Of a DNA stretch of 64,000 nt, positions 57,221 through 64,000 are shown one piece after another. The notes below the pieces were generated by a model that was not told where the DNA came from, did not search any database, and saw nothing but the letters and a program-made list of their open reading frames with translations. The stretch covers positions 24,254 through 88,253 of the forward strand of contig CADASP010000021.1 of NCBI GenBank assembly GCA_902790625.1, written 5' to 3'. Within the stretch, counting starts at the first letter, position 1. Each line of letters begins with the position of its first letter. Source of the stretch: an uncultured Prevotellaceae bacterium. GTDB taxonomy: Bacteria; Bacteroidota; Bacteroidia; Bacteroidales; Bacteroidaceae. The translations under genes and the position numbers were made by a program.

Positions 57221-59344
57221 ATGAAGACCTTCAACTTTTTTTCACTACTGTTCGCCTTCGCCGTGCTGGCCATGCCCACGTCGGCGAGACCGAAGCGAGT
57301 ACTGACAGAGAAGGACATGGGTGCCTATCTCTTCACCTATTTCAGCGACCCTACACACTCGCTGTTCATGGCCATCAGCTACGACGGCTACACGTTTACG
57401 CCCATCAACAATGGGCTGCCCATCATTGCGGGCGACAGCATTGCCGAGCAGCATGGCATACGCGACCCGCACATCTATAGGGCACCCAACGGGAAATTCT
57501 ATATTGCCATGACCGACCTGCACGTCTTCGGACTGCAGAAAGGCCTGCGCACCACGCAGTGGGAGCGCCCTGATGAGTTCGGGTGGGGCAACAATCGCGG
57601 ACTGGTGCTCATGGCGAGCGACGACCTGATACACTGGACGCACCATGTGGCACGCATCGACCGACTGTTTCCCGAAAAGTTTGGAAAGATAGGCTGCGCC
57701 TGGGCACCGCAGACTATCTGGGACCCTGCGGTGGGCAAGCCGATGGTCTACTTCACCATTCGCCAGCAGGCGGGAGGCCGCACCAAGCTCTACTACAGCT
57801 ATGCCGACGAGGCGTTCACCACACTCGAGACCGAGCCGCAGCTGCTCTTCGAATACCCCGACGAGAAGATTCAGGTGCTCGATGCCGACATCTGTCCCAT
57901 GCCCGAAGGTCGTTACTTCATGTCGTATGTGTCGCAGGAGAACCCCGGCGGCATCAAGTACATGGTCAGCGACCGCATCAACCATTTCGACGACTACCAC
58001 GCTGAGCAGATTGATGGCGAGCGCACGGGCTGCGAGGCCCCCAACGTGTGGAAGCGTATCGGAGAGAAGAAGTGGGTGCTCATGTACGACATCTATAGCG
58101 TCAACCCCCATAACTTCGGCTTCGTGGAGACCAGCGACTTCAAGACGTTCACGCCGCTGGGGCACTTCAACGAGGGCGTGATGAAGATGAACAATTTCGT
58201 GTCGCCCAAGCATGGCTCGGTCATCCACATCACGAAGGCCGAGGCCAAGCGGCTGGAGAACTATTGGAACGAGCAGCAGAAGAAGCCGAAGACCATCCGT
58301 AGCGGCGACCTGTGGCGCGACGATAGCGGGCGACACATCAATGCCCACGGCGGAGGCATCATGAAATACGGCGACACCTACTACTGGTTTGGCGAGCACA
58401 AGTCGGAGCGCACCAGCAATGCGCTGGTGGGAGTGATGTGCTATGCCTCGAAAGACCTGCTGAACTGGCGCAATTGCGGGGTGGCACTGAGGGTGAGCAA
58501 CGAGCGCGGGCACGACATCGAGAGCGGCTGCATCATTGAGCGCCCCAAGGTGATATATAATAAGGTGACGAAGAAGTTCTGCATGTGGTTCCACCTGGAG
58601 CTGAAAGGACGTGGCTATGATGCTGCACGCTACGGCGTGGCCGTGGCCGACCGTCCCGAGGGTCCCTACCGCTTCCTCTATTCGCAGCGTGCCAATGCCG
58701 CCACGTGGCCCATAGAGTTTGGCAAGCAGGAACTGGCCGTGGCCGACACGCTCAACGAGGCCAACTTCAAGACGTGGTGGACACCCACTTGGCGCAAGGC
58801 TGTGGACCAAGGGCTCATCGTGAAGCGTGACTTCGGAAAGGGACAGATGTCGCGCGACATGACGCTCTATGTCGACGACGACGGCAAGGCCTACCACATC
58901 TTCTCCTCAGAGGAGAACCTGACGCTGCACATCGCCGAGCTGACCGCCGACTATCTGCACCATACTGGCCGCTACACCCGCGTGGCTCCTGCTGGGCACA
59001 ACGAGGCTCCCGCCATCTTCAAGCACGAGGGCACCTACTGGATGATTACCTCGGGCTGCACCGGCTGGGATCCCAACGAGGCCCGTATGTTCTCGGCGCC
59101 CAGCATCTGGGGACCGTGGACGCAGCACCCCAACCCTTGTCGGGGCCCGAAGGCAGAAATCACCTTTGGCGGACAGAGCACGTTCATCCTCCCCGTTGAG
59201 CGGTCAAAGGACGATGTTAAGTATATCTTCATGGCCGACATCTGGCGTCCGCGCCATCCCATCGATGCCCGCTACATCTGGCTCCCCATCGAGTTCGAAG
59301 ATGGAAAGCCCGTCATCAACTGGCGTGATGAATGGACGTTCTGA
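57221..59344 (+). CDS. Two-propeller glycoside hydrolase (GH43-GH43 fusion)
   Basis: The 707-residue protein has a signal peptide (MKTFNFFSLLFAFAVLAMPT). The first GH43-like propeller (about 30-335) shows HGIRDPHIYRAPNGKFYIAM, CAWAPQTIWDPAVGKPMVYF and ERTGCEAPNVWKRIGEKKWV. The second (about 350-707) shows INAHGGGIMKYGDTYYWFGE, IERPKVIYNKVTKKFCMWFH, LYVDDDGKAYHIFSSEENLT and HNEAPAIFKHEGTYWMITSG, a pattern close to GH43_24 exo-beta-1,3-galactanases. One secreted chain thus may cut two linkages of an arabinogalactan-type glycan. Specificity is inferred. Confidence 0.82.
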   Translation: MKTFNFFSLLFAFAVLAMPTSARPKRVLTEKDMGAYLFTYFSDPTHSLFMAISYDGYTFTPINNGLPIIAGDSIAEQHGIRDPHIYRAPNGKFYIAMTDLHVFGLQKGLRTTQWERPDEFGWGNNRGLVLMASDDLIHWTHHVARIDRLFPEKFGKIGCAWAPQTIWDPAVGKPMVYFTIRQQAGGRTKLYYSYADEAFTTLETEPQLLFEYPDEKIQVLDADICPMPEGRYFMSYVSQENPGGIKYMVSDRINHFDDYHAEQIDGERTGCEAPNVWKRIGEKKWVLMYDIYSVNPHNFGFVETSDFKTFTPLGHFNEGVMKMNNFVSPKHGSVIHITKAEAKRLENYWNEQQKKPKTIRSGDLWRDDSGRHINAHGGGIMKYGDTYYWFGEHKSERTSNALVGVMCYASKDLLNWRNCGVALRVSNERGHDIESGCIIERPKVIYNKVTKKFCMWFHLELKGRGYDAARYGVAVADRPEGPYRFLYSQRANAATWPIEFGKQELAVADTLNEANFKTWWTPTWRKAVDQGLIVKRDFGKGQMSRDMTLYVDDDGKAYHIFSSEENLTLHIAELTADYLHHTGRYTRVAPAGHNEAPAIFKHEGTYWMITSGCTGWDPNEARMFSAPSIWGPWTQHPNPCRGPKAEITFGGQSTFILPVERSKDDVKYIFMADIWRPRHPIDARYIWLPIEFEDGKPVINWRDEWTF

Positions 59345-59388
59345 CCGTTCATATTGCGGTCAGGTGCCGCGCGTATTCGCACGGCCCT

Positions 59389-61923
59389 CTATTCCTGGCT
59401 TCTCGCTTTCGCGGCGATGGTGGCCGTGGCTGTGGGCAGACTGCTCTTCACGCTCACCTTGGCTTTTCCCGCTTTTTGCGAGCTGCGCACAACGATGATG
59501 GCGCGACCTTTCCAGGTTGTCACGCGGGGCGAAGTGTAAGGCTCAGTGTCCTTTAGGTCGGCGCTTGCGGCGGCCAGCAGCTGACCTTGTCCACCGACGG
59601 TGACCTCGCAGGGGATGGCAGCATCAGGGCATACGTTGCCTTGGCGGTCGACGACCTCAATGGCAACGAAGGCCAAGTCCTGTCCGTCGGCTGCTATCGT
59701 ACGCCTGTCGGCCGTGAGACGAAGTCGGGCAGGTTCGCCAGCCGTGCGGAGAACGACGCTCACTTTGGGCGAGTCGCCGCTTCCTGACAGGGCTTCAGCA
59801 CGCAGGACGCCGGGCTGGTAGCCAAGGGTGAACACGGCCTTGAACTGCGACTGTCGGCTCACTTGCTTCGTGCCCACCAGCTGGTCGTTCAGATACAGCC
59901 GAATCTCGGGCTGCTGGGTATAGACCTCCACCTCGATGGGCTTGCCTTCCCACCCTTTCCATGTCCACGACTCCCACATGGGCCACACGCTCCAAGCCGT
60001 CTCCTTGATGTCGCCAAAATAGCCACTGGGCTCCTTCACGGCCATATAGAGCGTCTCGCCACTTGGTGCCCCCGTGCTCCATAGCATCTGTCGGTAATGA
60101 CTGATGGGCTTGCGCCAGCCGGTGATGTCCACATCGCCGCAGTAGGCTCCGTGCCATTCGGGCTGTCCGCCTGCGACATAGTGCTCTCCCTCGCGTTCTC
60201 CTTTATAATAATAGCGGCCGATGCCCGATTCGCCTAAATAGTCGAGGCCCGTCCAAACGATGTCGCCTACCACGTAGGGATGGTCGCTGGAGATGGCCCA
60301 GTTGTTGAATGCATCGCGCGGATAGCTCTCCGTCTGCCACATCACGCGCCGGGGGTCGCGCTGGTGGTCGCTGGCGTGCTTGAATATCATGTAGTTGTAG
60401 CCCACCACGTCGAGCACCTCGGCATGCGGGTCGTAGATCTCCCAGTCGCTGTCCCACGCGCACAGGGCCTCGGTCACGGGGCGGGTGTCGTCCAGCTCCA
60501 GGATGGCCTTCTTCATTTGGCGGGCGGTGGTGACAACGCGGATGTCTTTGCGCTCGATGACCTCGTTGCCGATGCTCCATGAGATGACGCTGGGGTGGTT
60601 GATGTCGCGTTGTACCAAGGCCTGGATGTCCTCGCGGTAGCACGAGTCGATGACGGTGGAGTAGTCGTAGGTGGTCTTGGCCGAGCGCCAGCCGTCGAAG
60701 GCCTCGTCGATGACCAGCATGCCGATGGAGTCGCAGGCGTCGAGGAAGGCGCGCGTCGTGGGGTTGTGCGAGGTGCGGATGAGGTTGAAGCCGGCATCCT
60801 TCATCTGTCTCACCTTGCGAATCTCGGCGGCATCGAAAGCCATTGCTCCGAGGACACCATCGTCGTGATGCACGCAAGCACCGTTGAGGAGCATGCGCTT
60901 GCCGTTGAGCACAAAGCCCTTGTCGGCATCGAACGTGAACGAGCGGATGCCGAACCTCACCTGCTGCTCGCCGACGATGCGACCGCCCGACTTCAAGCTG
61001 ACGGTGCACTCATAGAGGTAAGGGTCATCGGGCGACCATAGGCGGGGCTGCTGGGTGGTGAAGCTGAGCACATAGGTGGCCACCTGGCCGGGTTTGAGCG
61101 CCACGTTCTCTATCTTGTTGTGCCCAGCGCCCTCAGGCGATTTCGTATCCACTGTCACAGAGGTGAGCCCTTTGGGAAGCCTCTTGGGATGGCTCGAAAT
61201 GCTCACCGACGGCGAGTAGAGGCGCTTGGGACCGTCGTTTTGAAATGCGAAGGCTCCACCCTCGAAGCTCACTTCCACGTCGTCAATCATGCGGGTCTCC
61301 TGCCCTTCGTTCTCCACCCAGATGCTCACGTCCACCCTGGCCTTCTCCTTGCTCACCTCAGGCGTCCACACGCGCACACCATTCTCGGCAAGGTGCAGCG
61401 CAGGCATCGTCTGCAGCCACACATGACGGTAGATGCCCGAACCAGAGTACCAGCGGCAGTTGGGTTGTGCGCTGTTATCCACCTTCACAATCACCTCATT
61501 GTTGTACTCTCCCCCTCGCCCTTTGGGGCTGGTGGCTGGGGTCAGATAGGGCGTGATGTTCACCGTGAAAGGTGTATAGCCGTAGGCATGCTGTCCTGCC
61601 TTTTGTCCGTTGACGAACACCTCGGCATGCTGATAGACTCCCTCGAAATGCAGTTTCGTCACTTCGCCCGTAGGCGTGGCGAAGGTCTTTCGGTACTCGC
61701 CTTTACCTCCTTCGAACCAGCCGCCGCCAGTGCCTGTGGCACCTTTGCCGGCTTGTGGACCGGCGTAGATGTCCCAGTCGTGCGGCAGGTCCACGCGCTC
61801 GCTTCTCCCGTTGTGAACAAATGTCCATCCGAAGTCGAACAACTGTCGGCTTCCGTCTCCTTTTGCCATCGCCCCCAGCGTCATCAGTAGGCAGATGGTC
61901 AGTAGCATGTTTTTCTTACTCAT
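59389..61923 (-). CDS. Glycoside hydrolase family 2 beta-galactosidase
   Basis: The 844-residue protein has a signal peptide (MSKKNMLLTICLLMTLGAMA), the GH2 sugar-binding domain (VDLPHDWDIYAG; NCRWYSGSGIYRHVWL), an Ig-like domain, and the TIM barrel with acid/base Glu454 in SWSIGNEVIE and nucleophile Glu532 in VMWQTESYPR. C-terminal DUF4982-type and Big-like domains follow. ATG 61923 was chosen because the frame upstream runs into divergent promoters and the opposite gene. A short insertion TPATSPKGRGGEY at 61505-61543 resembles REPIN-arm sequence. It converges on the fused GH43 gene. Confidence 0.9.
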   Translation of the reverse strand: MSKKNMLLTICLLMTLGAMAKGDGSRQLFDFGWTFVHNGRSERVDLPHDWDIYAGPQAGKGATGTGGGWFEGGKGEYRKTFATPTGEVTKLHFEGVYQHAEVFVNGQKAGQHAYGYTPFTVNITPYLTPATSPKGRGGEYNNEVIVKVDNSAQPNCRWYSGSGIYRHVWLQTMPALHLAENGVRVWTPEVSKEKARVDVSIWVENEGQETRMIDDVEVSFEGGAFAFQNDGPKRLYSPSVSISSHPKRLPKGLTSVTVDTKSPEGAGHNKIENVALKPGQVATYVLSFTTQQPRLWSPDDPYLYECTVSLKSGGRIVGEQQVRFGIRSFTFDADKGFVLNGKRMLLNGACVHHDDGVLGAMAFDAAEIRKVRQMKDAGFNLIRTSHNPTTRAFLDACDSIGMLVIDEAFDGWRSAKTTYDYSTVIDSCYREDIQALVQRDINHPSVISWSIGNEVIERKDIRVVTTARQMKKAILELDDTRPVTEALCAWDSDWEIYDPHAEVLDVVGYNYMIFKHASDHQRDPRRVMWQTESYPRDAFNNWAISSDHPYVVGDIVWTGLDYLGESGIGRYYYKGEREGEHYVAGGQPEWHGAYCGDVDITGWRKPISHYRQMLWSTGAPSGETLYMAVKEPSGYFGDIKETAWSVWPMWESWTWKGWEGKPIEVEVYTQQPEIRLYLNDQLVGTKQVSRQSQFKAVFTLGYQPGVLRAEALSGSGDSPKVSVVLRTAGEPARLRLTADRRTIAADGQDLAFVAIEVVDRQGNVCPDAAIPCEVTVGGQGQLLAAASADLKDTEPYTSPRVTTWKGRAIIVVRSSQKAGKAKVSVKSSLPTATATIAAKARSQE
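61505..61543 (-). repeat. REPIN-arm-like GC-rich insertion in the GH2 gene
   Basis: On the plus strand TACTCTCCCCCTCGCCC and GGGGCTGGTGGCTGGGGTC resemble one arm of the REPIN-like family. It encodes about 13 residues between conserved GH2 blocks. Confidence 0.45.
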
Positions 61924-61979
61924 TATTATATATATAATGTTAATGATGATTCGCTTTCGGCGTACGAAAAGGTATGCTG

Positions 61980-62011
61980 CAAAAGTACGAAAAAAAAGCG
62001 TGAAAAGCAAA
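61980..62011 (-). promoter_or_regulatory. Promoter of the GH2 gene
   Basis: Minus strand: TTTG (62011-62008), a 20-base spacer and TACTTTTG (61987-61980). Confidence 0.8.
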
Positions 62012-62036
62012 AGAGAAAGAAAAAAAGTTTGGAATA

Positions 62037-62068
62037 TTTGGAGGAAAGGAAAATAATACTTACTTTTG
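62037..62068 (+). promoter_or_regulatory. Promoter of the kinase-like gene
   Basis: TTTG (62037-62040), a 20-base spacer and TACTTTTG (62061-62068). It is divergent from the GH2 promoter, with the same spacer length and -7 sequence. Confidence 0.8.
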
Positions 62069-62097
62069 CACGTAAAAGTATTATTGTAATAAACGAG

Positions 62098-63597
62098 ATG
62101 AAAAGGAAAGCATTGTTTTTGATTCTGTGCATCTGCTTCTGCGCCGTCGCCGTGGCGCAGGGGGTGCAAAAGAGTGAGTTGCAGCAGCGTGCTGAGGAAG
62201 AAGATGCGAAGGGTAATGTGGCTACGGCCCGCTACACCTACATCCGCGCCTTCGAGGACTATGTCAACAGGGGCCAGGCGGCACAGGGCGTTCAGTGTGG
62301 CACGAAGGCTGTGGCCCTCTACTACAAGGAGAACTACTACAAGGAAGCTTTCGAGCTGCTGCGCCGTGTCGACCAGTCGGTGGACAACAACCTGCCAGCA
62401 GCCACACAGAGGGCACTGCACTACATGACCAGCAAGGAGCGCATGCAGATGTATATGAAGCTGCGCAAACCCAGCAACGTGCAGGAGCAGCTCAACATCA
62501 TGGAGGGACATGTGAATGCCGCCGGCGTCGACAGCCTGAAGAACGACCTGCTCTACAACAAGGCCATCTATTACTACACCTTCGGGCAGACGGAGAAAGG
62601 CAACGTGGTGTTCAAGGAGATGGCCGACAAGCTGACCGCCGACAAGGACTACGACCGCGTGGAAGAGGTGTTCAAGACGCTCATCGCCAACGGCCGCAAG
62701 AGCAACAGCGCCTCGCTGGTGGCGCAGTCGTACAGCAACTACATCGCATGGAAAGACTCGGTGGAAGCCCTGAAGACGGCAGCACAGATTGAGGCGCTGC
62801 AACAGCAGATTGAAGAGGGGAAGGCCATCATCGCCGACAAGGACAGCTCACTGTCGTCGCGCCGACTGGTCATCATCGGCCTCTGCATCCTCGCCGCCAT
62901 CTTGGCCGGAGCCTTGGTGCTGGGAGCGATCGTGCTGCTGCGCTTCATCATGACCACACGCAAGCAGAAGAACACCATCAAGCAGCTGAACGAGAACAAC
63001 GCCCTGAAAGCCAAGTTCATTAAGAACATCTCCAGCCAGCTGACCCCGTCGCTGCAGAAGCTGGATGGGAAAATCCCGGAGGTGAAGGCGCTGCGCGACT
63101 TCTCCGACCATGTGCAGACGTTGGCCGAGCTGGACAGCGACCTGGATAGCGTCAGGCAGAAGGAGGAGATACAAGTGCAGCCTTTCTGCGAGACGCTGAT
63201 GGACGAGATACGCAACAAGGTGCGCGACGGCGTGGAGCTGTTGGTGAAGGCCCCGAAGCTCACTGCCACCGTAGACAAGGAGTATGTGACCCACATCCTT
63301 CGTCACCTGCTTAGCAATGCCGCCATCTATACGCCTGAGGGCGGACACATCACGCTCGACTTCAAGAAGCGCAGCGCACGAACGCAGCAGTTCCTGGTGT
63401 GGAACACGGGCTCCACCATCCCCGAGGAGAACCGCGAGGACGTTTTCAAGCCCTTCCTTGAAGTGAAGAACCTGTCAGAGGGCGACGGCCTCGGCTTGCC
63501 CATCTGCAAGACGATGGCGCAGAAGATGGACGGCGACCTGACCATCGACCCCACCTTCGCCAAGGGCACCCGCTTCGTGCTCGACCTGCACATCTGA
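62098..63597 (+). CDS. TPR sensor-kinase-like membrane protein without the phosphoacceptor His
   Basis: The 499-residue protein has a signal peptide (MKRKALFLILCICFCAVAVA), a TPR-rich periplasmic part (about 25-230), a coiled coil, one membrane helix (about 255-280) and a cytoplasmic HATPase part. At the dimerisation box it reads KFIKNISSQLTPSL, with Ser313 where NISHE-type kinases have His. The ATP-binding motifs remain: the N-box HLLSNAAIYTPEGG with Asn407, and EGDGLGLPICKTMAQKMDGD. It may be a pseudokinase, a partner of another kinase, or an ATP-binding sensor. It is divergent from the GH2 gene. Confidence 0.82.
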   Translation: MKRKALFLILCICFCAVAVAQGVQKSELQQRAEEEDAKGNVATARYTYIRAFEDYVNRGQAAQGVQCGTKAVALYYKENYYKEAFELLRRVDQSVDNNLPAATQRALHYMTSKERMQMYMKLRKPSNVQEQLNIMEGHVNAAGVDSLKNDLLYNKAIYYYTFGQTEKGNVVFKEMADKLTADKDYDRVEEVFKTLIANGRKSNSASLVAQSYSNYIAWKDSVEALKTAAQIEALQQQIEEGKAIIADKDSSLSSRRLVIIGLCILAAILAGALVLGAIVLLRFIMTTRKQKNTIKQLNENNALKAKFIKNISSQLTPSLQKLDGKIPEVKALRDFSDHVQTLAELDSDLDSVRQKEEIQVQPFCETLMDEIRNKVRDGVELLVKAPKLTATVDKEYVTHILRHLLSNAAIYTPEGGHITLDFKKRSARTQQFLVWNTGSTIPEENREDVFKPFLEVKNLSEGDGLGLPICKTMAQKMDGDLTIDPTFAKGTRFVLDLHI

Positions 63598-63665
63598 CAC
63601 TCCACCCCTTAACAAGCAAGAGGCTGTTGGCCATTACTGATATTTTGCTCCATCCTGACACATAA

Positions 63666-63710
63666 CAGCGAGACGCGCTTCCCCAAACATCAAGGAAGCG
63701 CGTCTCGCTG
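63666..63710. terminator. Bidirectional terminator with a perfect 17-bp stem
   Basis: CAGCGAGACGCGCTTCC (63666-63682) is fully complementary to GGAAGCGCGTCTCGCTG (63694-63710), followed by TTTGTTAT and preceded by CATAA. It lies between convergent genes. Confidence 0.8.
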
Positions 63711-63714
63711 TTTG

Positions 63715-64000
63715 TTATAGCTTGGCTATCTCCTCAGCGGTGAGGCCCGTCATGTCAATGATATCCTCAATTGGATAGTTCTTGCCCTTCATATTGCGGG
63801 CAATTTCCATTTCACGTTTTTTCTTGCCTTCCTTCAGCCCTTCTTTTTTGCCTTCTCTCAGTCCTTCTTCTTTGCCTTCCTTCAGTCCCTCATCCCTGCC
63901 GTCAATGTAGTATGTGTTCATGACGTCATTCTCCACCATGCGGCGCTCCAGCTCGCGTACATATTCACGGCGCTCCTTGTCCGGCAGGTTGTCGACACGA
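63715..64000 (-). CDS. Rpn/PDDEXK-family nuclease (transposase-like), C-terminal part
   Basis: The frame is open to the end of the window, so the N-terminal catalytic domain is outside. The visible 94 residues are DNLPDKERREYVRELERRMV, then a charged helix with repeated EGLKEGKKEGLREGK units and a C-terminal DMTGLTAEEIAKL. This end is typical of Rpn family recombination-promoting nuclease/putative transposase proteins (PDDEXK_2). The Lys/Glu/Gly repeat is encoded by imperfect CTTCCTTCAGTCC-type units. The activity cannot be judged without the missing part. Confidence 0.75.
   Translation of the reverse strand, partial: RVDNLPDKERREYVRELERRMVENDVMNTYYIDGRDEGLKEGKEEGLREGKKEGLKEGKKKREMEIARNMKGKNYPIEDIIDMTGLTAEEIAKL

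Noticed and set aside
57245..58897. A 550-codon antisense frame over the GH43 fusion
   Set aside because: Shadow frame; the plus-strand protein carries clear GH43 motifs and a signal peptide.
61924..62802. N-terminal extension of the GH2 gene to 62802
   Set aside because: The added part is antisense to the kinase-like gene and would cross two divergent promoters; the signal peptide begins at 61923.

Overview
The window looks like chromosome of a Prevotella/Segatella-type member of the Bacteroidales. The reasons are the LpxC-FabZ fusion, the long Bacteroidetes NusB, a DUF5606 gene, type IX secretion tails, a BtuG-type surface lipoprotein, and recurrent promoters with a TTTG (-33) box about 20 bases upstream of a TAnnTTTG (-7) box. 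No rRNA, tRNA, CRISPR array, prophage or intact insertion sequence was found.

Layout: 1-1881 is the end of an Rnf ion-pumping operon (rnfG partial, rnfE, rnfA). 2162-10540 carries lpxD, lpxC-fabZ, lpxA, miaA, a class A penicillin-binding protein and a PIF1-type helicase. 10541-11889 is a gene-free, repeat-rich stretch. 11890-13586 holds a small membrane gene and rpsF-rpsR-rplI. 13739-21355 is a complete trp operon (trpB-E-G-D-C-F-A) followed by dapF; it is preceded by a leader peptide with three tandem Trp codons and a terminator. 21447-26915 holds an outer-membrane protein, gdhA, an HExxH protein, a thioredoxin-fold lipoprotein without CXXC, and a TPR/OmpA-like lipoprotein. After a second repeat-rich gap come DUF5606-coaE-ybbR-yajC-nusB (minus strand) and rplY-pth-S4 protein (plus strand), then queF, a dockerin-like protein and a lipid-kinase-family protein. 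37453-45785 is a vitamin B12 uptake operon on the minus strand under a cobalamin riboswitch (btuB, btuG, two surface proteins, btuF, btuC). 46272-48111 holds a secreted propeller protein flanked by two copies of a MITE-like hairpin. 49374-54854 is a leucine operon (leuA-leuC-leuD plus a second LeuA/citramalate-synthase-like gene) whose leader peptide has four tandem Ile codons. 48212-63597 also contains a glycan-degradation set: three GH43 genes, one with two catalytic propellers, a GH2 beta-galactosidase, and a sensor-kinase-like protein without the phosphoacceptor His. The window ends in a partial Rpn/PDDEXK nuclease gene.

The most unusual features are regulatory and repetitive. Two amino-acid operons carry attenuation-type leader peptides and share an 18-base promoter core. 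Gaps, and even coding sequences, are peppered with short tandem repeats, mostly of period 7 and some of period 9 to 11. A GC-rich paired-hairpin (REPIN-like) family occurs in gaps and has entered the helicase gene in frame. Two short N-terminal lipoprotein fragments share a promoter whose -7 box ends 5 or 6 bases before the ATG. All functional calls come from reading the sequence and from knowledge of families; no search was run.
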